Assembly: GCA_012862575.1 (NCBI GenBank)
Contig: BLSF01000014.1
Coordinates: 372,001 to 436,000, forward strand
Reading direction: 5' to 3'
DNA from: Parietichytrium sp. I65-24A
Lineage: Eukaryota > Sar > Bigyra > Thraustochytrida > Thraustochytriidae
DNA: 64,000 bases
The translations under genes were made by a program, and so were the position numbers. The first letter of the stretch is position 1; each line of letters begins with the position of its first letter. A model generated the notes under the pieces. That model did no database searches. It had not been told where the DNA came from and saw nothing but the letters and a program-made list of their open reading frames with translations. This document shows positions 58,901 through 64,000 of this stretch, piece by piece.

Positions 58901-61900
58901 GAAAGGAAGAGTTGGCAGGTGGTTGGATGATCTGAACGATCTCTGAATGATCTGGACGATTGACGATCTCCGATTGCAGAGCAGCGCTTTGGCAGCGCAA
59001 ATGCTTGAATCACAACCTGCTGCTGGAAGACCGTAATTGGTGTCTGACTGTGAGTACGTCTAGGTGTCGTACTCTCTCAGCGCGCCTTGCCAACACTGGC
59101 AACACTGGCAACAGTAAGAACGAACCTTGTACTAGTACTGGTATGTGATATTCAACTTGTCTCACACTCCGCCCTCACTCACACTGCTCACTGCTCACTC
59201 TGTGCGAACCAGCTGCTCACAGCCCTCCTCAGCTGCGGCTGCAGCGAAGAGTAAACTTACTTGCAGAGTCGCGAAACTTTGTAGCCGCTGGCTGTGCATT
59301 CATTCACCGTCGACGATCCAACAACCACTTTCTCACCAGTTTCCTTCTCTCTTTCTTTCTTTCTCTCTCTCTCTCTGTTTGCAAATGCAAAACTTTTCTT
59401 CCATTCTTCCAACTTAGATTTTGGACTTTCGCTACTTTGGCGATCTTACGCACTAGTGCCTCCCCTCCAGCACAGGAGTATCCAGGCGTAGGTAGTTAGT
59501 GTCGCATTCATCCCCTTCCTCCTTCCAGGCTCCGCCCGCTGAAGTAGTTGAGTAGCGGGTACTACGTGCGGCTTGTCAGTGCTAGGGCACGGAAAGAAAG
59601 GAAGGGGAGTACTTGTACGAGCCGGTATGATGTCTATATCTCGCTATGCTCCTCTCCTTCCCTCTGCCTCTCTCCGCCTCTGTTTCTCTCCTCGGTTCCA
59701 TGTTCTGTTCATGGATGTTTGGGAATTTTGGGAATAGGCTTGTCTGTTTTCTCACACACTCTGAATTCTGAATTCTGCAATCACTCGATCCATCACGCTT
59801 ACACAGTCCATGTTTTCATTTGCGGAATGAAATCAGGATTCGAATTGAAATCAATCTATTGCAATGAATGAGCCATTGAATGACAGAGAATGCCTGTGTA
59901 CTCAGTACTCAGCCCTCGTTCTTCTTCATATGCTGCAAAACTGTTGTTCTCCATGACTCACCTCGGCAACAATCGCAACGACGGCTCCAAGTGAGCAACT
60001 GAGCAGCTGAGTAGCTGAGCACGCTGGCCTAGTAGCGTCTCACCGTGACACTCTTCCAAGAGTGGCGAGAGACCAGCGCAATGCTGCTACTGCATGTCAG
60101 TAGGCCACCCCGAAAGAGAGTGAGATCCAGGGACGACTTCGCCACTAGTACGAGCTAGCCTCCCGCGAACCAAAGTTGTTGTTTCGCAAAGCGTCTTTCA
60201 AACTTTATAATGATTGATCAAGATGAAATAATAAGAATAAGAATAACTAAAAAAGGATAAAAAAGCGAATAAGCGAAACTGGCAGAACTGGCAGCAACGA
60301 CTGGGAAAAGAAGAGGAGAGAGAACGGGAATATTCAAGGCTCTCGCGGCGCTTTGACTGTGACGACTCAAGGCCACCTCCACCAGGAGCTCTTCGAAAGC
60401 CGAGCAAATCGAATGAATTCTTGCCAAGTATGTGTCGCAAAGCTCCAGGAAGAATGTCGCATGATCCGCCAAGGGCGAAGGAGCTAGAATCGCATGTAGT
60501 AAGGAAGTCATTTACTCAGGACCTTGTACCTTATACTCTCTCTACATACAAGCATACGAGGGGATGATGACAGGAGATTGGGAGCAGAGCTGAGTACTGA
60601 CTGAGGATGCCTGGTTTGGAGCTGCTCCCCAGAGCCCCGAATGGTCCTGCAGGGTCTGCGCCTTATCCGAATAGTGCTGAGTACCGAGGTCTCAGTTACC
60701 TCTCTCATTAGCGGGTGTTTTTCTGAATTCTGCAAGGGAGAAAGCCGAAGGAGGAGGAGGAGGAGGAGAAGGAGGAGGAGGAGGAGGAAGAAGGAGCCCA
60801 GAGGAGGAGGAAGAAGAGGGCACGACGAGAGACGGGAAGAAGGAGGAGTAGGCGGAAAAGGAAAACAACCGGAAAAGGAAGGAGTGGGACCTGCTCTCCT
60901 CACCAACTATTTGCTTACAGAAGGAGACGCTCCACTCCCAGTTTTACGCTATTAAAGAGTAGAGCTCGGAGCCGTATCATACCGTAGCATACCGTAGTAC
61001 CCCGTGAAATTTTCCACCAGATTGCCTAGGAAGCGTTGCCGGCAATGCTGGCACAGTTGCCTGGTGGGTCTCGTCGTGCGTTAGGCTCCATTAGGTTGTA
61101 ACAATACAAGGCAAAAGTAGTACATGCGGGCAAAAGATTACTGTGAGGGGTGCGCAGTACTGCCTGCCTGCTAGGGTAAAGAGAAAAGAGAAAAGAGAGA
61201 ACAGCTCATGTCGGAAGCAGAGGTCCTCAGCGATTCCCTTCTTTCTTGGGGTCTTGAACCTCTTCAACCACATCGCCATACAACCCTGCGCAAGCTCATA
61301 TGACTTTCAGCCTTTGACGGACGGGATGCTCTGACACTGAACTGTATACTCCACTGCTTTTGCAAAAGAAAAATAACTTGCCCGTCTTTCTCAGGCCTTG
61401 TGGACGTTAACGCTGTACATAGCACATAGTACTGGTACTGACTGTGAGTACTGCAGGGATGAACGGGATAAACTACCGCGAGGGCTCCGGTGAGTCCTGG
61501 CGAATAGGCTGGGTGTGGCGCAGCGATAGAATGGATCCGCCCTCCAATGGCGACTCTTGTGTAAAGAGAGGAAGGCGAAGCACACGAGAGAAAAGAGAAA
61601 GTAGGAAACTCGCTTGATTGACACGTGTTGAACTTGAAAGAAGCTCCCGGGGCTCTCCTTTCAATCAAAGAAATCAAAGCTTGCGCTGCCAAAGAGGATC
61701 GCTCGCACAAGAACTTCAAAGTGACCCATCCAGTGTCACGCAAGTAGTACCGTATTGTGAGTGCTATCCATTTGCCAAATAAGACCTCTTCGTGCGGATT
61801 CTGAGAGACACTTAGTGGAATGAGACTTGAATTTTTGGTCAAGCATCATACCGATTTTCGCTACATGTGCTGACAGTGAGTCAAGCTGCTATGGGGGATG

Positions 61901-64000
61901 GATTGATAATCACGATAAGAGAGCGACTGTGGAGGCTCGTCTCCTCCACAGCAGAGAGGGCGAGGAAGAAAGCAATGAAAATGAAGGGTTGTCTCAGCGT
62001 GCATGCAGGAGAGATCGCCGGAAGAAGGACGTAGGGGAGGGGAGGGCATGTCGCTACGATGTACTCTCTAGCAGCGCTCGAAAAGCAGTAGCTCCAAAAT
62101 ATTAAGGCTTTCGAATACTTCTGGTATCACAGAAAAACAAGTTTCTACCTGGCAGCTAAGCCAAGGTCTCATCAGTATCAGTCAAGCAGCATGCCCTCGG
62201 TCGCACACTGCTAGCAAATGAGGGGCCGAGACCTAGCAGAAGGGATAAGAGTTGTTCAATGAGGAGAAAGATTTGTAGATTGATTGATTTTGAATGATTG
62301 GCAATAATGGAGTGCTCTAGTCTAGTTAGACGAGGAGGAAAGGAAGGAACTCGTGGCGTGGAAGAGAGAAATCGATCATCTTGATCAGAGTAAAACAGAA
62401 CTCAGAATCAGAAGAGTGCATCTGATACACTTCGATCTTATAGATATATCTCCGAAATCCAGAGTCGCAAACTCGAAACACTCGACTTCAAATTGGTTGA
62501 TATTTTCATTCCTTCAAGCTGCTAGCTTTCTCCATTCTGACAAAAAGTTTTTCATGAACACATTTCAGACGAAATGATTCAGGACGCCAGGATACTTAGT
62601 TGTGCCAGGTCTCGCAGTGTCGTCTATTCGGCTTCACACCAAGAGTTCTGAATTCTGGAATCTGTATTCTGTTGTTTGGCACTCGATAAAAATCGACGAA
62701 AGGTGAAATGAACACATGAATGGATAGCCCAGCTTGTGTTAATTCTAACGTACTCGGGCACGGTATCAACGATACCAGCGTCTAAGTTATCGCTCAAGAT
62801 CACTACAAAGCATTCGTTTTTGCTTTTTCCACCCTGCGCTTTTCCACCCGTTCTCGATCCTCAATCCTCGATCCTCGCTCAGAAGAAAAGGCGAATTGGA
62901 AGATCAAAAACACACCGAGGCTTTGCGACGAACCCGTTGAGGAGGGGGGTGTCCAACTTTCAGATCACAGTAAGGCACGTCGACAGACTCTGCACGCGGT
63001 GGCTTCAAGTTGTGCAAACTTGCTCTTTTACTTCTCTTTTCCCTTGCCGCTAGCCAAGGGCTACAAGCTGGCGTTTTGGAAATGCATTTGCACTAACTCC
63101 ATCGTTCTGGCTTACTCTAATCTAGCTAGCACACTGGAAGTACCGTACAGGCTGACTTCTATAAGCTCTAGCTTTAATAGAGGAGATGGGTAGCTCCCAC
63201 CACACGAAGTAGGAAAGTAGGAAAAGCTAGATCTCATTAGATTAAGCACTCGCTCTAATAAAGTCCCGGAATCTCGAAGTTTTGGAGAAATTTTCCTGGC
63301 GGCATTTTGTTTTCACGGTGAATTCAAATCAAACTTTCCATTTCTCTAGCTCTAGAGATTGACAGCGAATGCACAAAACCGAGCTATCAGTTTTACCATG
63401 TTCGCTGTGGAATAAGCAAAGCAAAGCGTAGAATGAAATCAACGCATTAGGACTAACCAAAATCGAAACTATAAATTACGGCAGTGTTTCAACATTCCTC
63501 GACTATAGGTTAGGAGCATTTGGGTCGGTTGGCGGTGTTTCTATCTCCAATGAGCACTAGTTCTCTTCCCTTATTTCTGCTCTTCATTGGCCGACGAAAC
63601 TAAAGATTCACCGTAGTTGGAGTAGTGGAAGTCACGCTTGCTTCCCAACTACTACGGTAATAAGTACTTCTAGTCGAGTCGGGCGAAGATTTGCGACATT
63701 GAGTCTTGACACAAATTCGCGACAACTGCTTCGGATGGAAAAGTTTCAGGACTCCGCCCCGAGAGACCTGGCCTTGAACGAGGAGGGCCAAATGCGTCGA
63801 GCTGTTCGCAGAGTGTCGGAAGTTCCCAGCCCCAAATCTTACTAGAGAAGCCCCCAAGCCCCCAGCCCATGAGAGCTTTGCACGGCTGAGCACATCTGAG
63901 CACATCGCGCGAATCAGAAATCAGTTGGAATCTGAACCCTGCAAATGCGCCGACATGCAAAACTGAGCCGGCCGACCCGTCGCACATCGCACTTTTCCCT
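55951..64000. other. 8-kb gene-poor region
   Basis: No firm gene in about 8 kb. Frames such as 60508-60906 (minus) come from a GGA-repeat run (60745-60805). Frames at 57978-58718 (plus) and 61264-61842 (minus) are open but not recognised, and their codon use is ordinary. It contains CTCACTG repeats (56779-56805, 59186-59200), TACTCAGTA-type words (59893-59912, 61424-61452), TCTGAATTCTG words (59759, 60722, 62645), a TTTC/CT run (59340-59380) and CTAG-rich spots (57225-57245). No rRNA, tRNA or telomere repeat was recognised. Confidence 0.5.
58270..58800 (-). pseudogene. Possible minus-strand gene remnant or split gene, unrecognised
   Basis: Protein-like stretches occur on the minus strand in more than one frame. 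One holds FKTFVADIVGIQDSVAICL and later LGKELATFTPRERKTKTN (about 58755-58590). Another holds TVRDALETIAAQVEDTSD (about 58480-58430). A third holds KWLRVREDAIVQIHSAEDEW followed by LPIEDLEECVAETRAAKYID (about 58430-58300). Codon third positions in the last stretch are GC-leaning, as in the firm genes here. No family was recognised and there is no clear ATG. Alternatives are a multi-exon gene with short introns, a decayed gene, or chance. Confidence 0.3.

Noticed and set aside
60508-60906. 132-aa minus frame with a Leu run
   Set aside because: The Leu run is a translated GGA/TCC microsatellite.
61264-61842. 192-aa minus-strand frame starting at TTG
   Set aside because: No recognised family, no ATG at the frame start and flat codon third-position use; kept only as a note.
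1-64000. CRISPR array, bacterial operons, integrated virus or transposon
   Set aside because: The tandem repeats are short microsatellites without spacers; no transposase, integrase, reverse transcriptase, capsid or terminal repeats were recognised.

Overview
This window is nuclear DNA from an intron-poor, probably flagellated unicellular eukaryote. The evidence is eukaryote-only genes (FANCD2, EMC6, eIF3L, CBP20, DENN, RGS, PRA1), mostly long single-exon frames, only two clear cis-introns, and genes on both strands with no operons. CEP19-like and CCDC180-like genes point to a centriole or cilium. That argues against red algae and most fungi. A heterotrophic stramenopile such as a labyrinthulomycete or thraustochytrid fits the style, but this is inference and the species is not identified.

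Layout. 0-15 kb: an ankyrin/WW/kinesin-like protein, a zinc-finger protein, FANCD2, a lysine-rich unknown and a PLP decarboxylase. 15-25 kb: a CEP19-like protein, a SUFU-domain protein, a secreted yellow/MRJP-like propeller, an ABHD17-like hydrolase and an ARM-repeat protein. 27-33 kb: a cysteine-rich single-pass surface protein, EMC6 (one intron), a GT31 glycosyltransferase (one intron) and a SIW14/OCA-type phosphatase-like gene. 34-44 kb: CCDC180-like, CBP20 with a long RS/RD tail, and eIF3L. 44-56 kb: an RGS-PDZ-DENN protein, a PRA1 protein, a CASTOR-like ACT-domain protein and a neutral ceramidase. 56-64 kb is almost gene-free, apart from one uncertain protein-like stretch near 58.3-58.8 kb.

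Themes. Ciliary genes (CEP19, CCDC180, perhaps the kinesin-like protein) share the window with membrane-traffic and small-GTPase genes (DENN, PRA1, possibly the ARM protein), ER/Golgi genes (EMC6, GT31, ceramidase) and mRNA cap/translation genes (CBP20 and eIF3L, divergent neighbours). No metabolic cluster or mobile element was recognised. Start codons were reset to ATG where a longer open frame began at TTG, CTG or GTG.

Most unusual: a kinesin-like fold without a P-loop joined to ankyrin and WW domains; FANCD2 without the usual monoubiquitination lysine (by-eye alignment); a CASTOR-like arginine-sensor homologue with altered pocket residues; an RGS-PDZ-DENN fusion; two genes whose start codons lie 4 bp apart; and gene-specific short tandem repeats just upstream of about half of the start codons.
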